Shown piece after piece: positions 15,805 through 24,407 of a DNA stretch of 37,314 bases. The stretch is from positions 1-37,314 of the IMG/VR virus record IMGVR_UViG_3300027793_000159. One strand, 5' to 3'. The stretch is from a virus. The notes under the pieces are model-generated. The model did not search any database and was not told the DNA's origin. It saw only the letters and a program-made list of their open reading frames with translations. Position numbers and translations under genes: made by a program. Positions within the stretch are counted from its first letter, which is position 1, and each line of letters begins with the position of its first letter.

Positions 15805-17960
15805 TCGGATAGTGCCTTCTTGAGTAGGTCGATCGTGAACTTATCGCTGTCTTGAGTAGCCTTTTGGGTGAACTGCTGTGCCTGCTGGTCGAGCTTCAAC
15901 TGGTGCTCCTGAGCGGCCATCATCATCCGCATCTGCTGATCGGCAGTTGGGTCAACACTCGCCTGGACTGCCTGGGCCTGGGCTGCTGCCTGGGCCTGTG
16001 CCGCTTGTCCTTCGAGCTTGGCGACCTGGGCCGCTTCCTTAGCCATCGCAACCTGTTGCATCTGCTGCTGTTGCTGTGCCGACTCTGGGTCAGGCTCCTT
16101 GGGTGGCGGTAGCATGGCATCATCAAGGTCGGCGTCGTGGTAGTCGGCCCACTTCTTGAGCAGTGCATTGAGCGGAGTGTAGTCGCTGGTCGCGGCCCCG
16201 TACTGCTGGAGAATCGGCATCCAGATTCCCATTGCCTGCTGCAAGTTGATAACATCGCGGTCGCGGTTCGGGCGACGGATGCTGGATGCTTCGATGGTGT
16301 ACTCGTACTGGCGAGTGATCGCCTCCATGTCCTGACCTTCAACGTGCTGCTGCCAGAGGGTTGCCCCTAGCGGACCAAGCAATCCCGATACGTCGTTGGC
16401 TTTGACAAAAAGTTTGGTGACGAATGCCTCAAGTTGTGCGAACTGCGATTGCCACTGAGCTACCTGCTTCTGCATGTACTCAGGTCGAATCCCAATGGCT
16501 CGCTGCTTGGCGATAGTTTCTTCTGCCGTCCGGTTCTGAGCCCCGCCTTCGTTGCCGCCGTATGCTGTGGCCATCAATCCGGTTCGCTTGTCGAACTGCA
16601 TCGACACGAACTCGATGATCCTCAGTAGATCGCCCCTGGTTTCTGGCTGCTGGAGAATCCTGACGGCAGTGTTGGCGTCGGTTCCTGCCGGGATTGGGAG
16701 GATCGATTGGTCCTCACCCTTCAGGATATGCTCGCGATAGTCGTCGAGGTGCTGGCGAGGTACTGCCCAAAAGTCTCGCGATGAACTCCACACCCGGTTG
16801 CATAGCCAGGGGATCAGGAAGTTGAGTAGCTTCAGTTCGCCCATTGCAGGCTGGAGTGGAGGCATCGGCCAGGGAGAAGCGGGATCGGGATAGAAGTCCA
16901 GGACTTCCATCGGCCAGCGGTTGTCCTGCCATGTCGGGATCGGCCACTTAAAGGTTTCCCGAACTTGATCGTTGCTCATGCCCTTGCGGAGTTTTTCCGT
17001 CGGGCAGTTCAGCGGCCAGGGAACACTAGAGCAAATCGCTATGTATGCGTAGGGTCCGACTGTTTCCTCAAGCTGCTCCTGAATCGCCTTTGGCATGTCG
17101 CAGTTGCGGCAACCTGCACCCATCTTTGAAAGGATTTCAAACCAGACGATCAGGTCTTTACCCTGCCCTGCCTTGCGTGACGCTGTTCCCTTTCCGGTCT
17201 GAGCAAATGCTTCGCTGTATTGCCATAGACTTTCAAGCGTGGTCTTGTTCTTGAGTGAATCTTTCTCAAGCTCGAATCGCCGCTCTACTTCCCAGTACGG
17301 ATCAACGTGGCGAATGGCAATCCACTTTGCATCTTCGAGCGTGCGAGCGTCGGGATCGATTAGCAGGTCTTCGGGATCGAGAGAGAAACCCCCGGTCAGC
17401 ACCCGTCCAGATGACGGTGTGGTGTACGGTCGGGCGACGACGATACCCCGCCCCTTGATTAGTGCGTTGGTCGTGGCCTTCTCGCACTGCTTGACTAGCC
17501 CACCGCCTGGGGTTTCTCGAACGGTGTAGTTCAGCCAGGACTGCATCAGTTGCGATGTCAGCCTGTCCCTCAGCGAGAACTCGTCTTGGGCCTGCTGGAG
17601 TTGCTGGTATATCGGCCCCATTGCAGGGTCGCTAGCAAGTTCTTCCAGTGGAAAGACTGGCATCTTTCTCGGCACAACATTGCGGTGAGGGTTTTCCCAC
17701 AACAGCGAAGGGCCGAAGATCGCGACCAGTTCAAACGCCTTGTTGACGGTGATCCTGAATCGTGGAGCCTTGACATTCTTCCAGAACTTCTTGGAGTAGT
17801 CGTCGTTCCACATCGCAGCGGCAGAGCGACCGTAGAACATCAGGCATTCGTCGGCCACTTCCTTCCAGTCTTTGCGGCACTGTTCAGCACAGTCCAGCTT
17901 GGCAAGCCAAGCGGTGTGCATTGGACGCAAGAACTCGGACTCAAGTACCGACCGATCCAT
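15801..17960 (-). CDS. portal protein
   Basis: The 719-residue protein is the expected size and position for a portal, two genes after the large terminase. N-terminal helices include WKEVADECLMFYGRSAAAMW and FRITVNKAFELVAIFGPSLL. The core contains FSLDPEDLLIDPDARTLEDA and VLDFYPDPASPWP. A later segment, TAEETIAKQRAIGIRPEYMQ, belongs to the stem/wing helices of podovirus/P22-type portals. The C-terminal about 90 residues are Gln/Ala-rich (EPDPESAQQQQQMQQVAMA), a common portal tail. As a dodecamer it would form the DNA channel at the capsid vertex. Confidence 0.7.
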   Translation of the reverse strand: MDRSVLESEFLRPMHTAWLAKLDCAEQCRKDWKEVADECLMFYGRSAAAMWNDDYSKKFWKNVKAPRFRITVNKAFELVAIFGPSLLWENPHRNVVPRKMPVFPLEELASDPAMGPIYQQLQQAQDEFSLRDRLTSQLMQSWLNYTVRETPGGGLVKQCEKATTNALIKGRGIVVARPYTTPSSGRVLTGGFSLDPEDLLIDPDARTLEDAKWIAIRHVDPYWEVERRFELEKDSLKNKTTLESLWQYSEAFAQTGKGTASRKAGQGKDLIVWFEILSKMGAGCRNCDMPKAIQEQLEETVGPYAYIAICSSVPWPLNCPTEKLRKGMSNDQVRETFKWPIPTWQDNRWPMEVLDFYPDPASPWPMPPLQPAMGELKLLNFLIPWLCNRVWSSSRDFWAVPRQHLDDYREHILKGEDQSILPIPAGTDANTAVRILQQPETRGDLLRIIEFVSMQFDKRTGLMATAYGGNEGGAQNRTAEETIAKQRAIGIRPEYMQKQVAQWQSQFAQLEAFVTKLFVKANDVSGLLGPLGATLWQQHVEGQDMEAITRQYEYTIEASSIRRPNRDRDVINLQQAMGIWMPILQQYGAATSDYTPLNALLKKWADYHDADLDDAMLPPPKEPDPESAQQQQQMQQVAMAKEAAQVAKLEGQAAQAQAAAQAQAVQASVDPTADQQMRMMMAAQEHQLKLDQQAQQFTQKATQDSDKFTIDLLKKALSE

Positions 17961-17967
17961 TCTTCAC

Positions 17968-18405
17968 CTATGCCTTGACTGGCTCTTTCACTGGTTGAGA
18001 GAGCGTTTGAATCGACTGGTTGACTGCCTCAATCCTGCTGTTCAGTTGGGCAAGGTGGTACTCGAAATGCTCCTTCGGAATCTTTGAGTGCTTGGGATAA
18101 TCCCAGCATCCGTTTGTATGCGTCTGCGGATTGTGCTTCTGCTGGTGAACCGGGTTCTCGACATAGAGTACCCCGCCCTTGTGCAGCGGCATGGCATTCG
18201 GCTTCAGCACAACCACGCAAACCTTCCCGGCATCCTGAACCTTCGTGACGATTGCCGCGCATTCGGATTCCGGGTCGTCTTTGCGTCCGTGGTTATACCA
18301 CACAACCGGGGTGCCGATGGGAGGAGTTGGGTAAGGATTTTTCTGAGTCTCCTTCAGCATTTCAAGCTGCTGCCGGTAGGGTTGAAGGATATTCTGGTCA
18401 GCCAT
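17968..18405 (-). CDS. SH3-like small phage protein
   Basis: A 145-residue protein with a central beta segment (IGTPVVWYNHGR, ECAAIVTKVQDAGKVCVVVL, GVLYVENP) that resembles an SH3-like barrel domain I recall from environmental phages between terminase and portal. This is followed by a His-rich loop (HQQKHNPQTHTNGCW) and a C-terminal helix. AGGAGC lies eight bases before the ATG. The start overlaps the terminase end by eight bases. The role is unknown; a packaging or head factor is likely from position. Confidence 0.55.
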   Translation of the reverse strand: MADQNILQPYRQQLEMLKETQKNPYPTPPIGTPVVWYNHGRKDDPESECAAIVTKVQDAGKVCVVVLKPNAMPLHKGGVLYVENPVHQQKHNPQTHTNGCWDYPKHSKIPKEHFEYHLAQLNSRIEAVNQSIQTLSQPVKEPVKA

Positions 18406-20158
18406 CGTGCAAAGCTCCTGGTCCTAAGTGAACAAAATCCTCTTTTTCCTCGGCAAACTTGCGAAGTAAGTTTACCGCCTTCTGGTAGATCCTGCTACCA
18501 GTTGATCGCCCGATAGAGGGATCGATATACGCTGATCCCTGCATCATAAGTGGATACAGATAGGTGCATCCGTACTCAAGTGCAGCCATGCAGTCGTGGA
18601 TTCTGGGGTTGGCTGGCTGGTCTAGGATAACCTCGCCGTCCCTCTGTTCGAGCACTTTTTTCTTGTAGGTCGTGAACTCTTTCCTGGTTTCTGGGCAAGT
18701 CTCCTCGACCACAATCAGGGCAGGGCACTGGCTATCCGTCTGAATTGTCAGCATGTCGCGGACTGTTCGGTAGCGTTGACTAGGTACGTTGCAGCCTGGG
18801 ATGAAGCCGTGTCCGCTAGATCGTGCGTGAAGTTTCACCCGCCTGAACTCTTTCTCGTAAGCCTCAAACGCTGTGTCGTCGCGACCGATCGCAGTCTGCC
18901 GGCCTGCCTGCTGGTCCATGATGAACGCTTCGTAATGCTCTCCGCTGCACTTCCTGGCTAGCTCCTCGGCAAGCATCTTGGCAGAGAACTTCTTGACAAC
19001 CAGTTCCCATTCGACGATCGCCATGTTGCCGTAGAGGATCTTGTCTTCCTCGTTCGGTGGCACCACGAAACTGAGCACTGCCGTCCTGGTGTTGGAAGGG
19101 TCGATCGCAAGGTATCGCGTCCACGTTCGCGGCAGTCTGCCGGATGTCTTCCATAACTCGTACAGCTTGGCGAAGGTAGGTGAAAAGCTATCTGACTTCA
19201 CTGCCTTCTGCTGAATGTAGTGATTGTCGATGTTGATGGTATACATCGAATAGGTGTCGGTCATAAGATCGCCGTAGTTTCGTCGGGCGATTTCTTCGGC
19301 ACTCTCCATACGACCGAGAGATTCCTTCTTGCCTTTCTCGGTGATGTATGGGTTCTCCGTCATGGCCAAACGGAAGGCTCGGATCTGCGAGTTGTCGTCC
19401 TCCTGTGCAGCCTCGGCACGATCGAGCAGTTTGACCAGTGCGTCGTTCTGATTGTGCGGCCACACCGACCAGAGGAACCAGCCCTCCTCGTCAGTGAGTC
19501 GGTCCTGCCATTCTTTCAGGTGCCTGGGGAACCGGATGTCTTCGTCGATCCATATTCCGCTGATCGCATCCCCTTGCTTTGGATGCAATGCGCTCGACGG
19601 ATAGGCGCAGATAACCGCACCGTTCACAAGTCGAACCGTAGAGAAAACATTCTGCCTCTTGTCTTCCCATGCCCAAGAGTCTTCGACAATCATTCTCTTT
19701 GGAATGACTGGCTCGGTGGGTCGTGAGTCCTTGTATCTTGCGGCGTCCTTGGGATCGGCCCGGTTATACATTCGCCAATCACCAGTCACCTCGTCCTGGA
19801 TGCACCGCATCTGACCGCCCATGCCCGGCTCAAAGAGTAGGCGGTGAATCGTTTGCCCGATATGATCCGTCTCCCACCCGATGATCCAATAGATTCGCGG
19901 GTGGTTTGTGCTGGCGACCGGCCAGCGTGAAGGGATTTGGTTTCCGGTGCTGTCGAAGATTGGCAGACCCGTAACCCTGGAGCCGAAGATTGCAGCGGCA
20001 GCGACGGATTTCCCCGATCGCTTACCACCACGGATAACGATTTCCGAACAGTGTGTCCGGTGAATCTCTGCCTGCTGTGGGCTCGGCCTGTAGAGTCGGA
20101 GGAACTCGCGTTGCCGTCGATCAAGCTCAGCCTTCAGTTGTGTGATTCGTTCGGCCAC
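18398..20158 (-). CDS. terL: terminase large subunit
   Basis: The 586-residue packaging ATPase/nuclease uses a GTG start at 20158, with AAGGAGGAG about seven bases upstream supporting it. The ATPase domain shows Walker A RGGKRSGKS (43-51) and Walker B GIWIDED (201-207). The RNase H-like nuclease domain shows candidate metal ligands at D353 (RYLAIDPSNT), D415 (AFIMDQQAGR) and D522 (RIHDCMAALEYG). It would cut concatemeric DNA and pump it through the portal. It overlaps the preceding small-terminase candidate by 32 bases and the SH3-like gene by eight. Confidence 0.9.
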   Translation of the reverse strand: MAERITQLKAELDRRQREFLRLYRPSPQQAEIHRTHCSEIVIRGGKRSGKSVAAAAIFGSRVTGLPIFDSTGNQIPSRWPVASTNHPRIYWIIGWETDHIGQTIHRLLFEPGMGGQMRCIQDEVTGDWRMYNRADPKDAARYKDSRPTEPVIPKRMIVEDSWAWEDKRQNVFSTVRLVNGAVICAYPSSALHPKQGDAISGIWIDEDIRFPRHLKEWQDRLTDEEGWFLWSVWPHNQNDALVKLLDRAEAAQEDDNSQIRAFRLAMTENPYITEKGKKESLGRMESAEEIARRNYGDLMTDTYSMYTINIDNHYIQQKAVKSDSFSPTFAKLYELWKTSGRLPRTWTRYLAIDPSNTRTAVLSFVVPPNEEDKILYGNMAIVEWELVVKKFSAKMLAEELARKCSGEHYEAFIMDQQAGRQTAIGRDDTAFEAYEKEFRRVKLHARSSGHGFIPGCNVPSQRYRTVRDMLTIQTDSQCPALIVVEETCPETRKEFTTYKKKVLEQRDGEVILDQPANPRIHDCMAALEYGCTYLYPLMMQGSAYIDPSIGRSTGSRIYQKAVNLLRKFAEEKEDFVHLGPGALHDG

Positions 20159-20795
20159 TGCGTAGCTCCTCCTTGATTCGGGCGATAACTTCCTCTCGCG
20201 CGTTGTATGGTAGCTCGGCTTCAGTGTGAACGATCACAGAACTTGTATCTACTGGTAGTGCGTCGATGGCGATGCTGACTCCCTTGTCGGCCATCATCTG
20301 TTGAACGACCGCCGCCTTGGATGGGTCAGACAGAATCTCAACGATGGTCTTCATCTGCTCTCGTCGCATCTCTGCTTCGATCTGCTCGATGGTCATATCG
20401 TTGACTCGGACTTTCTCCTTGTGCTGTTCCTGGTGCAATTGCAATCGCATCAGGTTGGTCATAATCATAGCGGTTTGATAGGGCACCTTGTCTCTGGTCA
20501 ACTGATTGTCGATCACCTGCCAGATGGTTCGAGCGAATCCCTTGGCCCCGCCGAACTGCTCGTAGACTTCGGTGAGGACTTCCGAAAGTGCTGGCGTCTC
20601 TGCCTTCTCGGATAGCTCTCGAAGCAGTCTGGTGGCCTCGTCTTCGCTTAGCTTCCTCTGCTCAACAAGAGCCTGCTCCTGCTGGTCTGCCTGTCGGCAG
20701 GCATAGCAGGTATCCCCGTCAGGCTGTGGAGAAGGCCCGTCAAATAGGGCCGACTCCATTAGCTCGCTGCACTTCACGCAATAGCGTTTGGTCAT
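20127..20795 (-). CDS. probable terminase small subunit with zinc ribbon
   Basis: The 222-residue protein begins with a four-Cys motif (C6, C9, C30, C33) like a zinc ribbon, followed by long helices. The middle (EVYEQFGGAKGFARTIWQVI) and the stretch ending YNAREEVIARIKEELRSG fit a helical oligomeric DNA-recognition protein. It sits immediately before and overlaps the large terminase, the normal place of terS. The zinc ribbon is not standard for small terminases, so the call rests mainly on position. Confidence 0.55.
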   Translation of the reverse strand: MTKRYCVKCSELMESALFDGPSPQPDGDTCYACRQADQQEQALVEQRKLSEDEATRLLRELSEKAETPALSEVLTEVYEQFGGAKGFARTIWQVIDNQLTRDKVPYQTAMIMTNLMRLQLHQEQHKEKVRVNDMTIEQIEAEMRREQMKTIVEILSDPSKAAVVQQMMADKGVSIAIDALPVDTSSVIVHTEAELPYNAREEVIARIKEELRSGRTNHTTEG

Positions 20796-20798
20796 TGG

Positions 20799-22304
20799 TC
20801 ACACAATAATGCCGTAGTATCCGATGCCATCCTCGACCGCTTCAATCAGGTGCCCGAACTCGCCGCCGTTAGCGATATGCTCGAACTCCTCATGGTACTC
20901 AGCCCCAAGGACAAGCATACCTCCGGTCTTTACCTTAGACGCGAAGTACCGAATGACGTTCATTTCTGCCTTGCCCACAATCTGATGGACGATCAGGATG
21001 TCCAAGTCCTTGTCGGGCATTTCCTGAAACGCTTCAGCCACTCCGTTTGGCTCGTCAACCTTCACGGTGCGTATGGACTGCGACTTGGAAAGCAGATTGA
21101 CTGCCGCCTCTTGCGAGTTGGTTCGCATGGAGAAAGGCTCGATGTTCGTGAGCAACCGGCAAGCCTCGAAGAAGTCTCGGCCATCGTCGAAAGATAGCTC
21201 AAGAATCCTCAGCTTGTCCTGTCTCTGCGTCAGTGAACGATACTGCTCGATGCAGTACATCAATCGCTCACCCCCGTTGTCGGATTCGACTTCGGTAGAG
21301 TCTTTGGTTTCCAGTGAATCTTCACCGGAGAACTCAGCGTTGGCCTTGCCGTCAATCTCTGGATCGTAGAAGTCCAGCATCAGCGTCTCGTCGCCTGCTG
21401 AAATGTTGGCTTTCACCGCTTCGCGAAACACTTGGCTGATAGCTTCGACTGGAATGACGGTCGGCCTGCCTACCAGTTTTGGCTTGTAGTGTCCGGCCCA
21501 TGCGTCCCAGTTGCAGAACACGATTGGCTGCTTGTGCTTGACCAGTCCCGCCAGTTGGATTTCGCGGGTGTTCGTAACGTCTTCGGTGCTGGCCTTGCGT
21601 GTCTGCTCTGGATCGGTGTACTCGTAGAAGAACCACGACTCCAGGTTGATTAGCTCCTCGGCTCGGTCGAGAGATAGCTTGCCCTGCCGATACTCCTCCA
21701 GGATTTCGCGATTGTTCTGCTGCCTCACCGGCATCAGGTCGAAAGCTGAAGTCGAGTAAAGGATAACGCCAGTTGGTCCCGCTGCGATTGGCTTGATACC
21801 CCGCATGGTCGCAGCGTGGTCGCGAGAATAGGGAACGATCGCAGGTCGGATCTCTGCCCCCTGCTCGTTCGTCGAGAAGTAAAAGACGTAGACGTTTTCC
21901 TCGCCGCCCCGAACGGGATCGGGTGGAGGTCCGCAGTACGGGGCACACACAACCGTCGGAATCCCTTTGACCAGTCGATCGTACAGGAAGTCGAACGACG
22001 TTGACCAGAACGGCTTGGCATCTGGATCGCGTCCATAATAGAGGTCCGGTACGTTGTCTGAATCCAGCATCAGGATAACGTCGAAGCCTTCGGCCTTTGC
22101 GTCTTTGACGATGCGGTTTCGTTCCATCGACAAGGGAATGTCGCCGTACTGGCGAATGGAAATCTTTCCGATTCGCGGGTCGTGGCTCATGGCTCTGGTG
22201 ATTTTGGAGAGCCAAGTTGCGTGAGTGGGTAGGCACGTTGCCACCCCTCCATTGCCGCCGTATGTCAGGACTGCAACGAGAACATCAACCGTGGAGTGTT
22301 TCAC
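20799..22304 (-). CDS. GT-A glycosyltransferase fused to methyltransferase-like domain
   Basis: The 501-residue protein has a GTG start at 22304, overlapping the upstream stop as GTGA. Residues 1 to about 320 are a GT2-like GT-A domain with VLVAVLTYGG near the N-terminus, PLSMERNRIVKDAK (57-70) and the metal motif MLDSDN (79-84). After an acidic linker, residues about 365-501 look like a Rossmann methyltransferase (LRILELSFDDGRDFFEACRL, LDILIVHQIVGKAEMN, TGGMLVLG) related to the class that methylates sugars. It is placed between the head genes and terminase, away from the other glycosyltransferases. A role in modifying capsid or envelope sugars is inferred. Confidence 0.75.
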   Translation of the reverse strand: MKHSTVDVLVAVLTYGGNGGVATCLPTHATWLSKITRAMSHDPRIGKISIRQYGDIPLSMERNRIVKDAKAEGFDVILMLDSDNVPDLYYGRDPDAKPFWSTSFDFLYDRLVKGIPTVVCAPYCGPPPDPVRGGEENVYVFYFSTNEQGAEIRPAIVPYSRDHAATMRGIKPIAAGPTGVILYSTSAFDLMPVRQQNNREILEEYRQGKLSLDRAEELINLESWFFYEYTDPEQTRKASTEDVTNTREIQLAGLVKHKQPIVFCNWDAWAGHYKPKLVGRPTVIPVEAISQVFREAVKANISAGDETLMLDFYDPEIDGKANAEFSGEDSLETKDSTEVESDNGGERLMYCIEQYRSLTQRQDKLRILELSFDDGRDFFEACRLLTNIEPFSMRTNSQEAAVNLLSKSQSIRTVKVDEPNGVAEAFQEMPDKDLDILIVHQIVGKAEMNVIRYFASKVKTGGMLVLGAEYHEEFEHIANGGEFGHLIEAVEDGIGYYGIIV

Positions 22305-22528
22305 GATTTCCCTCTGATGATTAGATCGCTTGCCGTTTTTAGAGCGTTCCGAACTTCTCGGATCGCCGACGACTGATCGGCACAGGCGTCAGTGTTTGCT
22401 AGGATCGCTTCGGCAGCGAGCTTGCAGCTTGCTCGGACTCGCTCCAGTCGATTCTTCTGGTCGGGCGTGAGCTTGTCGTAGCCAACCTTTGAGAACCAGT
22501 GATCCAGTTTGTGATCGTTGATAGCCAA
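22301..22528 (-). CDS. Acb2/Tad1-like hairpin protein, candidate anti-CBASS/anti-Thoeris sponge
   Basis: I read a 75-residue protein from a TTG at 22528 (MAINDHKLDHWFSK), seven bases after GGGAG; the longer upstream frame passes through an intrinsic terminator and is discarded. It is a helical hairpin. DQKNRLERVRASCKLAAEAI (residues 23-42) is followed by a short turn with Pro-less NTDACADQSS, then AIREVRNALKTASDLII (55-71). The Q-x3-R-x3-(I/V)R-x7-A-x-I ... S-x2-I-x2-(V/L)-x2-A-x3-A pattern matches what I recall of the Acb2/Tad1 hairpin family (DUF7681). Members of that family sequester cyclic nucleotide signals of CBASS and Thoeris. The stop overlaps the next start as GTGA. The match is by eye. 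Confidence 0.55.
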   Translation of the reverse strand: MAINDHKLDHWFSKVGYDKLTPDQKNRLERVRASCKLAAEAILANTDACADQSSAIREVRNALKTASDLIIRGKS

Positions 22529-22542
22529 TGTTTGACTCCCAT

Positions 22543-22575
22543 AAAAAACCCTCCCCGATTGTCGCCGGGGAGGGT
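22543..22575 (-). terminator. intrinsic terminator after the head genes
   Basis: On the minus strand a perfect 10-bp GC-rich stem (ACCCTCCCCG with CGGGGAGGGT) and an 8-base loop are followed by a run of six T. It lies 24 bases after the stop of the head decoration candidate and just before the ribosome site of the Acb2-like gene. It should limit read-through from the heavily used capsid genes into the packaging genes. Confidence 0.85.
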
Positions 22576-22598
22576 AGTGATTATTCACCTGAGTTGCA

Positions 22599-23234
22599 TC
22601 AGGTGTCAAGCATCAGATCGACAAGAACGTCGCCGTTGGTGTTGCCGCTCGTGGCCGCGCTCATGGCACGCCCGATGCGGTTAATCAGTCGGCGGTTCTG
22701 GGTTCCGTCGGTCGTTTGGGTGACGGTCACGGTCAGCCCGGTCCAAGGTGCGACTCGACCAGCGGTCGTCGCGCCGGAGGTAACTGCCGTCAACGCAACC
22801 AGAACATCATCCATCGCAATGACGGATGCGGTGGTGTCGAGGGCAATCTTGGCGAGGCATGGACCGCCACGGAACAGCCAGAACAGATCGCCCTTCACCA
22901 CGCCAGACGAACCCAAGTCGGGATCGACGACGCCAGCGACCGCTTCGTCTGCGACGTTGCAGTACCCATCGACTCGACGCCCACGGAATCCGCTCTGCCA
23001 CTTCACGACACGCTTTGGTAGTAGCGTTACGTCAGCGGTCGAGCGAACCAGAATGCAGCGGCGGGTGCGGCCCGATCGCCGACCGTCAGCAGCTTGCCCG
23101 GTCGCAGTCACGTTATCCGCGAACTCCATCCGGGTGCCTTCAATCGCAGCAGACTGCCCGTAGGCAGTAGCCGAGGGAACCTGTCCCCCAAAAAAAGTTT
23201 GCCCCTGCTTGGGCAAAACCGTCACGTTGCTCAT
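22599..23234 (-). CDS. probable head decoration/cement protein
   Basis: A 211-residue protein immediately downstream of the major capsid gene and ended by a terminator. It is beta-rich and weakly charged, with GFRGRRVDGYCNVADEAVAG, GDLFWLFRGGPCLAKIAL and a C-terminal RLINRIGRAMSAATSGNTNG. The end, ALTAVTSGATTAGRVAP followed by a VGRA-like segment (INRIGRAM), resembles capsid decoration proteins that share one transcript with the capsid protein. GAGGACA precedes the ATG. A cement role is inferred from order and composition. Confidence 0.6.
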   Translation of the reverse strand: MSNVTVLPKQGQTFFGGQVPSATAYGQSAAIEGTRMEFADNVTATGQAADGRRSGRTRRCILVRSTADVTLLPKRVVKWQSGFRGRRVDGYCNVADEAVAGVVDPDLGSSGVVKGDLFWLFRGGPCLAKIALDTTASVIAMDDVLVALTAVTSGATTAGRVAPWTGLTVTVTQTTDGTQNRRLINRIGRAMSAATSGNTNGDVLVDLMLDT

Positions 23235-23292
23235 GTCTTTTGTCCTCGAAACTGGTGTGAATGATGATTGAACTTCGCCGAAACGCTAGGCG

Positions 23293-24405
23293 TCAGGCGT
23301 AGTTGAAAATCTTGGCGATATGCTTTGGCTCGTACTTCACGTTGCCGTAGAAGCCGACGCCCCAGAGGTACGACCACAGAGAACGTGCGTCTTTGTCTGG
23401 GCCTTCCATCCACAGCAGTTGTGGGCACAGACTGCAAATCGTGACGTAGGCAAGGTTCATTGCGTACCCGGTATTGACTGGACAGTCAAAGTCGGAGTAG
23501 ATCGCACACCCGTCCTGGTTCAAGGTCTGCCCGAACCCAAGATCGCTTGCTTCCTTGTGGGGAACCATGATGCGGGTCTTGGTTTCCTGGGCGTTCTTGT
23601 AACCCTGGAACAGATTGCTAGCCAAGCCGAAGTATTGCGGCATCCCGTCTTCGCCCCCGGTGGTGGTGAGCCAAGTTATCGTCTGGGAAACGACGCGCCA
23701 AGCGTTGTCCTCCCAAGCGGTCGAGCTTGTTCCCCACCCAGAAGACGACCAGTTCACCAACTTCGGTGAAAGATAATCGTACTCCGAGTCGCCCTGTCCA
23801 TCCGGCCAGTCCGTCGCCAATGCGGCGTTGGGCTTGGTCGAAAGGTTCGAGGACCATGAACCGCCTGCCGCACCGGGCTGGGTGCTCAGTGCAGTGAGCC
23901 CGTAGGTGTCGCTTGGCAGGGCGATTCGGTCGGCGGCAGTCGTGGTACCGGAACCCGAAAAGGTATCCATCCCGTGAATCGCCGACTCCCGGCCTGCTGC
24001 CTCGCCGTCTCGATACAGTTCGGCTCCGAAGGTGTTGGTGACTGCCTTTTGAAGTCGATTGTTCTTGGTCTGGAACAAGCTGATAAGAGCTTCGTCGCCC
24101 TTGTTCATTTCCTGCTGCTTACGCGACATGGTGTCGGTCGCGGAGTACCCACGCCAGTCGATCGCAAGCTGCTTGAAGGCATCGTGATTCGAGAAGTCCA
24201 CCACGCCACCATCAGCTTGAGTCTGAACGGGAGGCTGGGAATACTCCACTTGCCACCGCAATTCGGTACCGGAATGATTTGTCTCGATCCGGCCTCGCTT
24301 CTGAAGCATTGCAAGCAATAGTCGCTTGCGAATCGTCAGATCCGACGCGCCCTTCATAAATTTGGGGCGTGTCGAATTTACAATTCCAATCCATTCGTCA
24401 GCCAT
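23293..24405 (-). CDS. major capsid protein
   Basis: The 370-residue protein starts MADEWIGIVNSTRPKFMKGA, with AAGGAGC before the ATG. It follows a scaffold-like gene by two bases and precedes a decoration candidate. Segments such as TELRWQVEYSQPPVQTQADG, DEALISLFQTKNNRLQKAVT and a mid-protein MVPHKEASDLGFGQTLNQDG fit an HK97-fold capsid protein (N-arm, spine helix, P and A domains), though I cannot assign a Pfam family by eye. The likely isolated transcript ends at the terminator at 22.5 kb. Confidence 0.75.
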   Translation of the reverse strand: MADEWIGIVNSTRPKFMKGASDLTIRKRLLLAMLQKRGRIETNHSGTELRWQVEYSQPPVQTQADGGVVDFSNHDAFKQLAIDWRGYSATDTMSRKQQEMNKGDEALISLFQTKNNRLQKAVTNTFGAELYRDGEAAGRESAIHGMDTFSGSGTTTAADRIALPSDTYGLTALSTQPGAAGGSWSSNLSTKPNAALATDWPDGQGDSEYDYLSPKLVNWSSSGWGTSSTAWEDNAWRVVSQTITWLTTTGGEDGMPQYFGLASNLFQGYKNAQETKTRIMVPHKEASDLGFGQTLNQDGCAIYSDFDCPVNTGYAMNLAYVTICSLCPQLLWMEGPDKDARSLWSYLWGVGFYGNVKYEPKHIAKIFNYA

Positions 24406-24407
24406 AC

